Of a stretch of DNA of 64,000 nucleotides, positions 10,301 through 18,663 are shown in pieces. Positions within the stretch are counted from its first letter, which is position 1, and every line of letters begins with the position of its first letter. The position numbers and the translations under genes were made by a program. The DNA is taken from assembly GCA_023078555.1 (NCBI GenBank), contig CM041204.1:1026923-1090922 (forward strand), in the 5' to 3' direction. This stretch comes from Ulva prolifera (lineage: Eukaryota; Chlorophyta; Ulvophyceae; Ulvales; Ulvaceae). The notes under the pieces are model-generated. The model was not told where the DNA came from. It was given only the letters and a program-made list of their open reading frames with translations, and ran no database searches.

Positions 10301-11738
10301 GCACGGCAGCATCTCCCCGAAGGCGAGGGCGTCGAGGGACGCCCAGTCGAAGACGCCCATCGCCAGGCCAAGCTCGACCACGGCATTTCCGACGAGCGGC
10401 AGGCCCCGCCTCGCCGGCAGGCCCGTGGGGTCGAGCGCGAGGACGTTGACGCCGTACGCGTTTGGCGCCTTGGTGACCACGTGGCGCGTGACGAGAGCGT
10501 AGCCGATCTGCGGAGGCAACGGCGCGGGTGAGCGCAGGGGACGCAGGCACGGCGGGCGGAGGCACAGCGGGCGGATCCGGCGCATGCGGCCCGGACGGCG
10601 GGTTGCAGGCGGGTCTGAAGCAGCAGCTGCGCACCGTCGTGTCCTTCCGGGCCATGTTCTCCTCAGAGGCCTGCACCGCCTCGCCGTCCAGCAGCAGGAC
10701 CTTCTGCAGGAACACGTCCTGCCAGCGCCAGAACTGGAAGAACGTGCTGCGGACGCCCACGATGGCGGTCAGCGCGAACACGGCGCGCGCCTGGAGCATC
10801 CCGAACCCGCCGACGTACATGCCCTCCACCGTCCGCCGGATCTGGCCCTCCGTCAGGGGCGTGATCTTGCGCGTCCCGCCGAGCCCCGACGACTTGATGT
10901 ACATCGCGACGCCCTTCACGACGCTCTTGTAGCGCTGGAAGGGGCTCGCAGCCTCCACCACCTGTACAGGCAGCGGGGTCAGGGCGGTCGCATGCGCCGT
11001 GAGACTGCAGGCCCCCGCCCACGGCGGCTGACAGGCCAGCGGCGCGGCAGGGCGGCCCCTCTGAGCACAACTGCGGGCTTCTCCGCGACGCCGCGGACGA
11101 CAGGCCGCACCACCGTCGCCCACAGGCGCAGGCCCTCAGCAACGCGGCCGCCCGTGAGCGGCGCGGCGACGCCGGACAGGGCACGCACCTCGTTCGTCGC
11201 CGCGTAGTACTCGCCCATGAGGTTCCCCACCGCGTACTTGATGCCGTCCAGCGAGCCCTTGCTGCCGATGACCTTGCTGTACAGCAGCACGTGGAGGACC
11301 TCGACGAACCGGTCCTTCGTCATGGTCCTCCACGACTTGACGGCCTCGAACATGTCGACGACGAGGCTCTTCTGCCCGTCGTCGGACGTCTCCTCCCGCA
11401 GCAAGGCGTCGGTGTCCTCGCCGCGGAGGGACATGACTGCGTAGTGGGCGCGGGTGAAACGCAGCGCGCCGCGCTCGCCGTCCTCGAGGCCGGGCAGCGT
11501 GCGGTGGAAGCGCGACAGCAGGAGGCGCCACTCCGCGGGGTCCGGGAGGACGCAGTCGGGCTTCTCGGTGGCGTTCAGCGCCGCGCACACCGCGCGCGAC
11601 GGCTCGCCCATCCGGCTGACCTCCTCCGCCGCGCGGTTCAGGCACGCGCGGGCTTTCTCCATGCGCTCCCTCGTCAGGCCGGCGCCCTCCAGCGCCCTGA
11701 AGGCCTCCTCGCCCGCCGGGTTCAACTCGTACCTCCGC
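810..11738 (-). CDS. Copy A: giant tyrosine-recombinase / zinc-module / PIF1-helicase protein gene (both ends incomplete)
   Basis: The exons I can place on the minus strand are 11738-11189, 10961-10635, 10507-10281, 8492-8180, 8099-7748, 7287-5912, 5770-5393, 5219-4601, about 4480-4040, 3918-3653, 3507-1537 and 1342 to the gap. Splice phase agrees at every junction I could test (for example GAG-TG joined to G-TAC across 10281/8492). Together they give a continuous frame of about 2,450 residues or more: helical N-terminus, tyrosine recombinase core, acidic region, Cys-rich modules, basic linker, Pro/Ala-rich tract, PIF1-type helicase. I saw no frameshift in the placed exons, which makes A the best candidate for an autonomous copy. 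The first exon begins at an acceptor (CTCGCAG before 11738), so an upstream start exon is missing from this model. The 8492-10281 intron carries an antisense copia fragment. The host role is probably self-mobilisation, which is inference. Confidence 0.65.
1537..3507 (-). CDS. Copy A: conserved C-terminal region followed by Pro/Ala-rich tract (single 657-codon exon)
   Basis: The exon lies between the acceptor GTGCAG at 3508 and the donor GCG/GTGTGC at 1537; 1971 nt, phase 0 at both ends. The first 250 or so residues are conserved with copy E, with shared blocks such as GPVHVLTLALL, VGYCTARMTCAL and RGAAIAIMTA. The rest is Pro/Ala-rich low complexity. It contains an internal duplication (LLAGGAMNLAAAVMGAEG and QLAVEGAMDLAAGLMGA) and one patch, PSILISSSDDSDADPE, that looks like a SUMO-interacting motif. 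I recognise no catalytic domain. It may be a linker or scaffold between the zinc modules and the helicase. Confidence 0.6.
3653..4480 (-). CDS. Copy A: basic linker exon and short conserved exon
   Basis: Two exons. One (about 4480-4040; exact ends unsure) encodes a Lys/Arg-rich segment (NSQNSKRKAQAAAGKRKGKAQ) that looks like a nuclear-localisation or DNA-binding linker, then an acidic patch. The second (3918-3653) encodes the block VVPIADGVLLAVACALQAHG, conserved in copies D and E. It enters in phase 1 from an ATGCAG acceptor and leaves in phase 0. In copies A and D the exon ends at CAG/GCACGC, which would be a GC donor, while copy E has CAG/GTTCGC at the same place. Confidence 0.5.
4601..5219 (-). 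CDS. Copy A: zinc-ribbon-like exon
   Basis: 619 nt, phase 0 to phase 1. It begins AYCCIDLKTGRKIRWCSTH and ends with a paired-cysteine module (TCAICDQYTC ... SVCLTCAA) before the donor GGGAAAG/GTGTGTGG. The middle holds an Ala/Asp-rich stretch and a conserved helical block (LGDGVTKWAARVLGRDLSAI). Copies D and E have the same exon (50853-51471 and 23417-24239). The cysteine spacing suggests structural zinc binding. No enzyme signature is visible. Confidence 0.6.
5393..5770 (-). CDS. Copy A: CxxC ... CxxC zinc-module exon
   Basis: 378 nt, phase 0 at both ends (acceptor CTGCAG, donor CCG/GTGTGC). It encodes a hydrophobic strand (LQFVLVAVVDNTGKHTG), then CSSCGLGLPLQLFRPGRASC with SRC following, then KAETC and LCLTHMP. 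This repeats the pattern already present at the end of the preceding exon (a C-x4-C / CxxH knuckle and a CxxC-x(n)-F-x(n)-CxxC treble-clef-like knuckle), so the protein appears to contain tandemly duplicated zinc modules. Confidence 0.6.
5912..7287 (-). CDS. Copy A: acidic region plus first zinc modules
   Basis: A 1376-nt exon entering in phase 2 and leaving in phase 0; copy D has an exon of exactly the same length (52173-53548). The first third is a highly acidic Asp/Glu stretch (VDDEDDEEEAPEDVIDMDG). The middle is conserved with copy E (VSHQAALAVIQSRTFHQHSL and PSYSRVPKAHAEFELDLLHL). The end has the Cys clusters CLVIGC ... LCPWH, RCTKCHALRDVREF ... VCKRC and RCVRIGC ... LCKKC. These look like treble-clef or zinc-ribbon folds, possibly for DNA or protein contacts. 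Confidence 0.62.
7748..8099 (-). CDS. Copy A: exon just after the recombinase core
   Basis: 352 nt, phase 0 to phase 1. It encodes a helical region with VAGNE/ARD-type acidic helix starts, the block RLADHVGGHDDGSGTQIATV and RAPGRWLQKKPLSEERLAAL. It is conserved in copies B, D and E. In E this exon is fused to the next one, whereas A, B and D have an intron here of 460 bases (in A) with a GTGTGT donor. The function is not recognised; it may be a C-terminal arm of the recombinase. Confidence 0.6.
8180..8492 (-). CDS. Copy A: tyrosine recombinase C-terminal catalytic exon
   Basis: The exon encodes YVICAQDDLLMLPYINVPG, then a box II-like block (GVRALRSSMVLRQVL), then APDETVMRHAGAW and AAMVHYFSNR. 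In phage-integrase-type tyrosine recombinases the catalytic set is R...HxxR...(H/W)...Y. Here I see RxxR in place of HxxR, W at the third position and the presumed nucleophile Y in VHYF. The first catalytic Arg lies in the upstream exon (10635-10961). It joins the exon ending at 10281 in phase 2, giving EWYVICAQ. Confidence 0.62.
8598..9903 (+). pseudogene. Ty1/copia retrotransposon fragment (RT C-terminus and RNase H), internally duplicated
   Basis: Plus strand, antisense to the host gene and inside its recombinase intron. Visible Pol pieces are FKVFQIDIMHKTAF (RT start, different frame), GFMVSENDPCLFIR, the VHVDD catalytic box, FEVKDLGPLHFFLGQEV, then directly RNase H (TAEAEYMSAAMAVKEALWL, VYCDNQSA, RSKHIDIQYHFIR). 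The thumb/connection region between RT and RNase H is missing. A 568-bp unit (about 8773-9340) is repeated in tandem from 9341, and the second unit has an early stop (TAG at about 9406). There is no gag, protease, integrase or LTR, so this is a dead remnant. Confidence 0.85.
10281..10961 (-). CDS. Copy A: tyrosine recombinase core, N-terminal catalytic part (two exons)
   Basis: Exons 10961-10635 and 10507-10281. The first encodes YIKSSGLGGTRKITPLTEGQ and then FALTAIVGVRSTFFQFWRWQ followed by DV. The AIVGVR...WRWQDV block corresponds to the box I arginine region of tyrosine recombinases (TGLRxxEl..L.W.Di). The second carries the QIGYALVTRHVVTKAPNAYG hairpin, where the family normally places its catalytic lysine, and GLPLVGNAVVELGLAMGVFD. 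Copy E has the same exons, with one extra intron between GMMQ and ARVVF. Confidence 0.6.
11189..11738 (-). CDS. Copy A: N-terminal helical exon
   Basis: A 550-nt exon beginning at the acceptor CTCGCAG with RRYELNPAGEEAFRALEGAG and ending NLMGEYYAATNE before the donor GAG/GTGCGT. It is all-helical in character (EWRLLLSRFHRTLPGLEDGE, DMFEAVKSWRTMTKDRFVEV) and fits the SAM-like, core-binding N-terminal region that precedes the catalytic domain in tyrosine recombinases. Copies B and C are near-identical. Copy E has an extra 162-nt intron within it. Confidence 0.6.
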
Positions 11739-13945
11739 CTGCGAGCGGCGACAGGTCGGGCCACATGCGCTGCTGCTTCGACCAGACGCCCCGTGTACGG
11801 GGACCCGGCCGCGTGTACGGACGGCGCATGCATGCAGTGCGGGACTGCTCCGGGGACAGCACCACCCTCCACCACACAGCGACGCGCGACAAGTGTTGCA
11901 ATGCCACCGGTGCACCTCAGCCAAACTCGGGGTGTTGGAATCACGCATGCAGCATGCGCCACGCGACACCACTCACCACACTGCTCCGCCATGCACTTCA
12001 CAACAGCGTTGTTGACAATTGGATCGCGGATTCGCGAAGCACGCGAAAAAAACTGCCGGTGAATGCCTTTGTTGAGTGAGACTGAGTGCATAGCAACTTT
12101 CCGCACAAGAAACTGTGAAGCACACAGATGTTCGGGGGTGATACCACACGCAGAATGCCATCTGGAGGTGGATGTGCAGAGTGAGAGGCTCTGCTTGCAG
12201 CAGGGCATCACTGTCACATGATGTAAGTATAAACCTCTGGTCAGGCGGGCTTGGGAGATGCAGCATGCTGGAAATTTGGCCTTGAGGGAGCCAACTCTGG
12301 CGACACACCCTCAGTGGGAATGCAATTCGGGGTGTTGCTTTTGCGTTCTAGGAGAGGTGCACAGCCCAGGCTTGAAGATGATGCTTCTTGGGGCGTTTTG
12401 GAGCCGCACAGCATGACGAATAGCAGCCATCAACAGCAATATTTACACGTGGCACTCCTCTAGGTGTCACACAAGCCAATGACCTGTTGCATTTCGGGGC
12501 TGGCGTGGCGGACTGCCCCATGGCCAGTCTGATCAGACACCTCAAACCCGGCTCTGAACAGCCCGAATGTGCTTGCAAACTGGAGCCCGCCACGCGGACC
12601 GGGCGAGCACGGCGAGTGTGGCCCTGGCGTGGGGCGATGCGGGGTGGGCAGGTGCAGGCGGGGCTGCCGCGCGATATGCGTGCGGATATGCCACATGGGC
12701 CCTCGGGGGCTACGGGGACGCGTGTTCTGACGGCGCATGCATGCAGCGCGGGACTGCTCCTAGGACAGCAGCACCCTTCACCACACTGCGGTGCGCGAAA
12801 GGTGCTGAAACACCGCCTGTTGAGAACGTGACCGTGCACCTGCCACGCGAACGACCCAGGCGTGCACGGCGAGCGTGGCCCTATCGCCGGGCGAAGCGGG
12901 GTCGGCAGGTGCCGGCGCGGCTGCCGCGCGATATGCATGCGGATACGCCACGCGCGACCGCGACCTCGCCCCGTCCGCGCGCCCTATATCCCGGATCGCC
13001 GCAGCGACCGCCGCCCTGGCGGCGACATGGGCACTCCGAGGCCTCACAGGAGGCCGTCGTGCGCTCGACCTCGCCGGCGCGGCCGCCACGGCCACGCAGC
13101 GGCGCCAGCGGGCAGCGGTCGGTGCATCGACAGCGCGCGGCGCGCGTGCGCGTCGCGCATGCACGCGCCGCGGCGACCCTGCTGACGCCGCGGCCTTACG
13201 CACGCATCCACGGGCTGCAGCACCTCGCGCACCTCTCCGCGGCCTTCCTCCGCTGCTCTGCGGCTGAATCCTGCTCCATCTCTTCTTCCTAGATGATATC
13301 CTGCCCGTGCCGGCCGGCTGCCGGCCGTGGCGGGCTGTCCCGCGCCTCGCTGCCTCGGAGACCGCCCACGTCCCGCACTGCGCCCCGCGACGCCTGCTTC
13401 GCGCCCTACGCCCGCCTACAGAGTCGAATACCGATGATTCTCTTCTGATAGACCGATCCTCGCCGCGCCGTGCGCCGCTCGCCCGCCACGCCACCCGCTG
13501 CACGTCGCTGCGCTGCCTCGGCGCTCGCACCGCCGCTCCTGCCTCCGACCGCTCGGAACGAAGCCTCTGAAACACTATCAAACGCTGTATCACCTATTCT
13601 CGCGAAAAATACCCGCCGCCGCGCCGTCTCTACGCCGCTGTCGCTCGCCCGGGTCCGTAACAACGCCGACCTCTCGGATGCACGCTCGCCCGTGCTAACA
13701 ACGCACGCGAATGCCATCCGCAGGCTCCCCAGCCGTCCCTAACGGGCCTCGCCCGTCGCGAAACGTCGGTTTCCCGTCGGTCTCGCGGAACGCGCGCCCC
13801 CCCTGCGCCACGCCCAGATGGTCCGGGTTTCGCGCGCTTCCTGCACCGCCCCCGGGCCGCTGCCGCCGCCGCCGCCGCCAAAATCGCCGCGCTTTCGACG
13901 CCCGCACCGCGTCGGGGCTGCGAAAAGTGCTAAAATACTACCTGG
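11739..13945. repeat. R1 block upstream of copy A (non-coding, internally repetitive)
   Basis: GC-rich sequence shared with 47112-49345 (copy C) and, in part, 20526-21627 (copy B). It contains three related motifs, GCGACAAGTGTTGCAATGCC near 11887, GCGAAAGGTGCTGAAACACC near 12799 and GCGAAAAGTGCTAAAATACT at 13921. The first two are flanked by diverged copies of a roughly 100-bp segment containing GCATGCATGC. A longer diverged repeat is visible between about 12590-12690 and 12840-12950. Long frames here are Arg/Ala-rich and look like composition artefacts. It may be the 5' flank or promoter of the element and may hold a missing first exon. Confidence 0.65.
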
Positions 13946-15161
13946 GACCTGGTCGCACACGTGCGAGGCTGGCGTCGAACGCCCCGACCGCTACGACGCC
14001 TGACGCAGCCGTGCCACACGACAGAACGACACCTATTACCAATTACCCACCGAGAACACGACAGCGGCGGTGTTACGAAGAACGCTGCTACCGGTGCGCT
14101 GCAACGGCGCCGGTAGAGTTGGCCGACGACCTGAATGTGTTATCTGGTTTCCCGCTGCAACCCGGGATATACGCAATACAGCACCGTCGCCCGTGCTGCG
14201 TTGATAGATGTATCCCGACACGTCCGCGGTCGTTGCTCGCGCGATGGCGTACATCTCCGAACCTTGCGGTAGCTGCGCCTGTCGCCACCTGCTGCAATGC
14301 CGCGATCGCCTCTGCGCTGCGTCCCCGTCCGCCCACGTCGCATACACCACATCCTGTCGCGTAAAGGTAATTAGCACTTGGAAGGTTATCTTTTCCGTCC
14401 TCGAGCTGACCTCGCAGGCTCCTTCCACGCCGCTTGTGCGACCAGGCATGCGCTCGTGCATACACACGGCACGCTCCGCGACGCCTGCACGCACGAACGC
14501 CAGCGCTGCGACGCCACATGTGCTCGATCGTGTCTTTTTCAACGACCTCTGCATCTTCCTGTTGCTCGCAGGCTCTTTTCCTGCCACTGCGACCAGGCCT
14601 GCACTGGTGCCTTCACACGACACGCACCGCGACGCCTGCACGCACGACCGCCAGCTCTGCGACGCCATATGCGCTCGATCGTGTCTCTTCCAACGACCTC
14701 TGCATCTTCCTGTTGCCCTCACGGCGCCGGCTGCGCCTCGGCGCTCACCGCACGGCGTACAGCTCGCCACGACCTCGTCCACCTCCTGCATCCCTCCACG
14801 CCGCCTTCCACGCCGCTCAGCACCGGCCAGCGCAAACATCCGTGTCTCTCCGACCCTCTGTGCCGAGCGTTCGCCCGCTCGCCTCGCACCGCGCGCCTGG
14901 GACCTCCGCCACCCACGTCCCGCCCGCTGTCCCCTCGCCGCGCGCCCCACGCTGCCTTCGGCACCCCTAACACGCGCAGCCCTGTCCAAAAAGGGCCTCC
15001 GCGTGCCAGTTTGCCTGTCTCGTGCATCCAGGCGCCGTCCCCGAGCCTCCCTCGCCTCGCTGGGGCCGGGCTTCGACCCGCCTCGTCGGTACACGTTCCA
15101 CGACCTCCTCCGTACCGCGTTTTCGACGCAAAAACTAACCTCCTAAGTGCTTATTAAAATG
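13946..15161. repeat. R2 block between copies A and B
   Basis: GC-rich, shared with 31847-36502 (there interrupted by a CACTA element) and with a shorter piece at 49368-49715. The 5' end differs between copies while the 3' end, TAACCTCCTAAGTGCTTATT, is constant. It contains about two copies of a roughly 153-bp tandem repeat starting near 14412 and 14565. I find no convincing protein. The right end abuts the truncated copy B at about 15161. Confidence 0.65.
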
Positions 15162-16492
15162 ACACGGAGCCGAGTCCGCCAAAGCTGACGGTCCGTCGTC
15201 ACGTGCTGCGTCGCGTCGGAGGGCATCTGCCGGAGCGCCTTCCGGGCCTGCCTCCGCCAGCTCCATCGCCAATTCGAGCTCCATGGCGTCAGCAGGAACA
15301 GCCGCGATCTCGGCGGCGGCCTCGACGACATCGCGGAGCTTTTGTCTGCATGCGCGACTGCCTCGGCTTCCTCCTCAGCCGCGCTGCCGTCCATGTCGAT
15401 GACATCCTCAGGTGCCTCCTCCTCGTCGTCCTCATCGTCAACCTCGTCGGCGTCTAACGGGCCGCGTGGGTAGTCCTCCACGATGTCGTCCAGCGTTGCG
15501 CGTTGTGGCGCAGCCTTCTCCTGCAGCGCCCTCAGGCGCCGCCTGTCGATGAACATGACCTTCTCGGCGCCCTCAAGCCAGGCGTCCTTGGCGACGACCG
15601 CCTCCACCACGACACCGGTGAAGTCAGTCATCACAGCGCGGTGCTCTGCACACAGTGTCGACTCACAACATCGCACAGTGCAAGCCGAATCGGCAGAGAA
15701 CGTGCCCATCAAACACCATTCTAGTGTTCGGGCGGTGCGTCGGCTGCAGCCCCAGCCAAACCGTGGCATCGCATGCCCCCTTACAGCAACGCTGCAGTTC
15801 GGGCAACAGGGCCATCTCAGTCCTGCCCGTCGTCGGCACTCACACACCCACCAACAGCGCCGACGCAGCCGTGATGCTGATGCCACTGCAGCCCCGCACG
15901 CCATCGTCACTCACCTGCCCACCCACAGTGGACTTCCCAGTGACATCGCTTCGCCCCTGAAACCCAATCCGCCGTCGACACCCACATGTACATGCCCACC
16001 GCATACAGTGCCCCAGCGACACACGCATAGACCGCCAAGCAGACACAAGCGGGCATGCTCGCCGGGCACCAGTGTGAGTGTGCGTGAGGGGCGGAGGACA
16101 CACCTTCCGGGAGGGCAGCCAGTCGCTCCTCAGACAGCGGCTTCTTCTGAAGCCATCTGCCCGGGGCACGGGCCACTCGCCTGGAGAGCCGCAGGAACAC
16201 CGTCGCGATCTGCGTGCCGGAGCCGTCGTCATGGCCGCCGACGTGGTCCGCAAGGCGCTTGCTGGCCGCGGTCACTCGCGCCTGGTGCACCTGCCCCTGC
16301 TGGCTGGCCTGGAACTCCAGGAAGCATGCGAGCTCTCGCTCTGTCTCGTTGCCAGCGACCGGCGCCGGGCCGGAGTTGACCGCGCCGGCGGCGACTCGCT
16401 GGATCATGCGAGCCGTCTCCATGTCTTGCAGGTTACCTGTCACGCCGGCTGCAGAGGCAAGCGCGCACAATCAGACGCCATACGCGGGCAGG

Positions 16493-17519
16493 TGTCGTGA
16501 GGTGGCACCTCACTCTGGCGCAGGCTGGGCATCATAACTAGTTGCGTTTGATGTGCACAACTTTTCAAAATTATTGATCATGAAATTCACAATGTACAAC
16601 TCATGTACAACCTCATGTTCGTGTCTGAAAATTTTGAAAGATTGTGCACACGAAATGCGAGCATACAAAGCATCGTGCGCTGACGCTCGATGTGGCTACG
16701 AGTGCACAATGTTGACCAGCTCAATCATTATCACAATTGCGCTAACGACTGAACGATTCGATCTCAAATTGGAAGTGCGCTTAAACATGCACAAGAACAC
16801 AACATAGAGCGCTTTAATTAGGTGCGTATATCACTACTTGCTTGCTGGGCGACTATGCTGCGCTCTGTGAACTTCTCAGGTTCACATGCTCACATGTCAG
16901 ACTCAGCAATGCATGCGCTAGTGTGCACAGGCTACGGGCAGATCACAGCCCAAGCCCTTGCGTCCCGCACCGTGGCGGCTCGAGCCAAGGTGGAACACAG
17001 AATGTACTCAACAAGTGTCGGACTCATCTTTTCCGGCATGCCCGTTATACTCCGACCCCAGGATATCGGGACTCATAGGTCACGGATCCTCACTGTCCGG
17101 CATGCATGGCACGACTGAGCACAGACTCCGCGCGCTCAGCGTTTAAAGTCGTATACATACACTTATACACCACAAATTACTGATATTCCCGCAGATGATC
17201 GGGATATCATTGAGGTGCTCGCATTTTGTGCGACATCTTGGCGAGGCCAGCCTTAGCAGGGGGTAGTCCTGGGCGCGTTCACAACAGTATTTATACTGTG
17301 CGCTTGCTGGGTCCGACACAGTAGTTACTGGTCGGATGGGGCGCAACCATTTATGCACTCTGTTCTGATTTGAACTATCACGCATTCTTAACCTTGACTC
17401 TCTTGTCATAAACTTCTAGTGCTCATATCGGTCCCCGCGCCGGGGCCATACCCCTCCAACTTCCCAGCATCAAGCACATCGAGGTCCGCTCAGTGACCAC
17501 GGACAACTAGTCCTAGACA
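16493..17519. mobile_element. Solo LTR, 1027 bp
   Basis: An insertion in a copy B intron, identified by comparison with the empty site in copy A (near 8140). It begins TGTCGTGAGG and ends CCTAGACA (TG...CA, TGTC/GACA termini) and is flanked by the 5-bp duplication GCAGG (16488-16492 and 17520-17524). Copy A has a single GCAGG at this site. The interior is much more AT-rich than the surroundings and encodes no protein, as expected for an LTR left by recombination between two LTRs. The parent retrotransposon family is not identified. Confidence 0.75.
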
Positions 17520-17978
17520 GCAGGCAGTGGAACCGGAGCACAGATGGGCTGGCGACGTACCATGCCTCCGAGCGTGGTCGCGGCCGCCCGGTTGGAGAAG
17601 TAGTGCACCATCGCGGCAGAGTTGCTGTTCTGCACCCAGGCGCCCGCGTGCCGCATGACGGTCTCGTCCGGGGCGCGATCCGAGGTGATCTGCATCAGCA
17701 CCTGCCGCAAGACCATCGAGGAACGCAGCGCCCGGACGCCGACCTTGACGCCGCGGCCAGGCGGACCGACGTCCGCGAGAACGCCCGCCATCGCGACCAG
17801 CCACGAGATCCGCGTCCCCGGCACGTTGATGTAGGGCAGCATCAGCAGGTCGTCCTGGGCACAGATGACGTACCTGCAAACGTCATAGGTGAGCTGCGAG
17901 TGGACACGGCAGCTCGGCTGAGACCACTCCTCTGCTCCACAGCTTGCGTTCGTTCAAATTGTGATTGCTCTGTCAGTT

Positions 17979-18663
17979 ACATGGAGTCAAAATTTAAAGT
18001 GTTCCAGATCGACATCATGCACAAAACAGCGTTCGGCATCCCGTGCGCTCTGCACTGCATGTTTGCAGCATGTGGACATGTTGTCAGAAGGATTCATGGT
18101 GTCAGAGAATGACCCATGTCTGTTCATCAGAGGTGAAGGCAAGAACAACTCAGATGTGCTGGTGCATGTGGATGATTCTGCGATCCTGGCGGGAGAAGGT
18201 GGAGTGATGAAGAATCTGGAGATGCTGGGCAAGCATTTTGAGGTGAAGGATCTGGGACCGCTGCATTTCTTTCTGTGGCAGGAAGTTGAACAACTGGCTG
18301 GAGAAGGCCTGCTATTGAAGCAGCCTCAGTATGCCAAGAATGTCAGCTGCCATGGCAGTGAAAGAAGCACTGTGGCTGAGGAAGTTGCTGGGTGATACCT
18401 ATGGTCGTTTTGAGCAGATGACTGTTTATTGTGAAAATCAGAGTGCTTTGCATCGGCTGAAGCTGACTACTGCTGGCGCCCCAGGAAGGAGCAAGCACAT
18501 CGACATCCAGTATCACTTCATTAGGAACAGATGTATGCGACAGGAGATTTATGTCCAGTTTGTGCCGACAGCTGAGCGGGAGGCTGATATGCTGGCCGAG
18601 GCTTTGGCTGGTCCAGCGCTGGGAAAGGCAGTGGATGAATTCCTGGTTGAATCTCCGAGCGAC
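17979..18663 (+). pseudogene. Ty1/copia RT-RNase H fragment in copy B intron
   Basis: The same fragment and position as in copy A, but without the tandem duplication and with a further deletion. QPQYAKN joins directly to the RNase H part with a frame change near 18340, removing the segment that in copy A reads ALQRANMWDCTSTAEAEYM. Copy C has the identical deletion, so B and C share a more recent ancestor with each other than with A. Confidence 0.85.

Noticed and set aside
810-11738. Integrated giant virus or virophage (PIF1 helicase and tyrosine recombinase occur there)
   Set aside because: Many spliceosomal introns, a single gene and no capsid, packaging ATPase or polymerase genes in view. 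A transposon origin fits better, though a distant viral source of the domains is possible.
12778-13593. Arg/Ala-rich frames in R1 (both strands), also at 48182-48997
   Set aside because: Composition-driven, no domain, and the sequence is better explained as repetitive non-coding flank. Conservation between copies reflects recent duplication.
14036-15094. 352-codon minus-strand frame in R2
   Set aside because: Low-complexity basic sequence spanning a tandem DNA repeat. The other R2 copies have it broken by a CACTA element or truncated.
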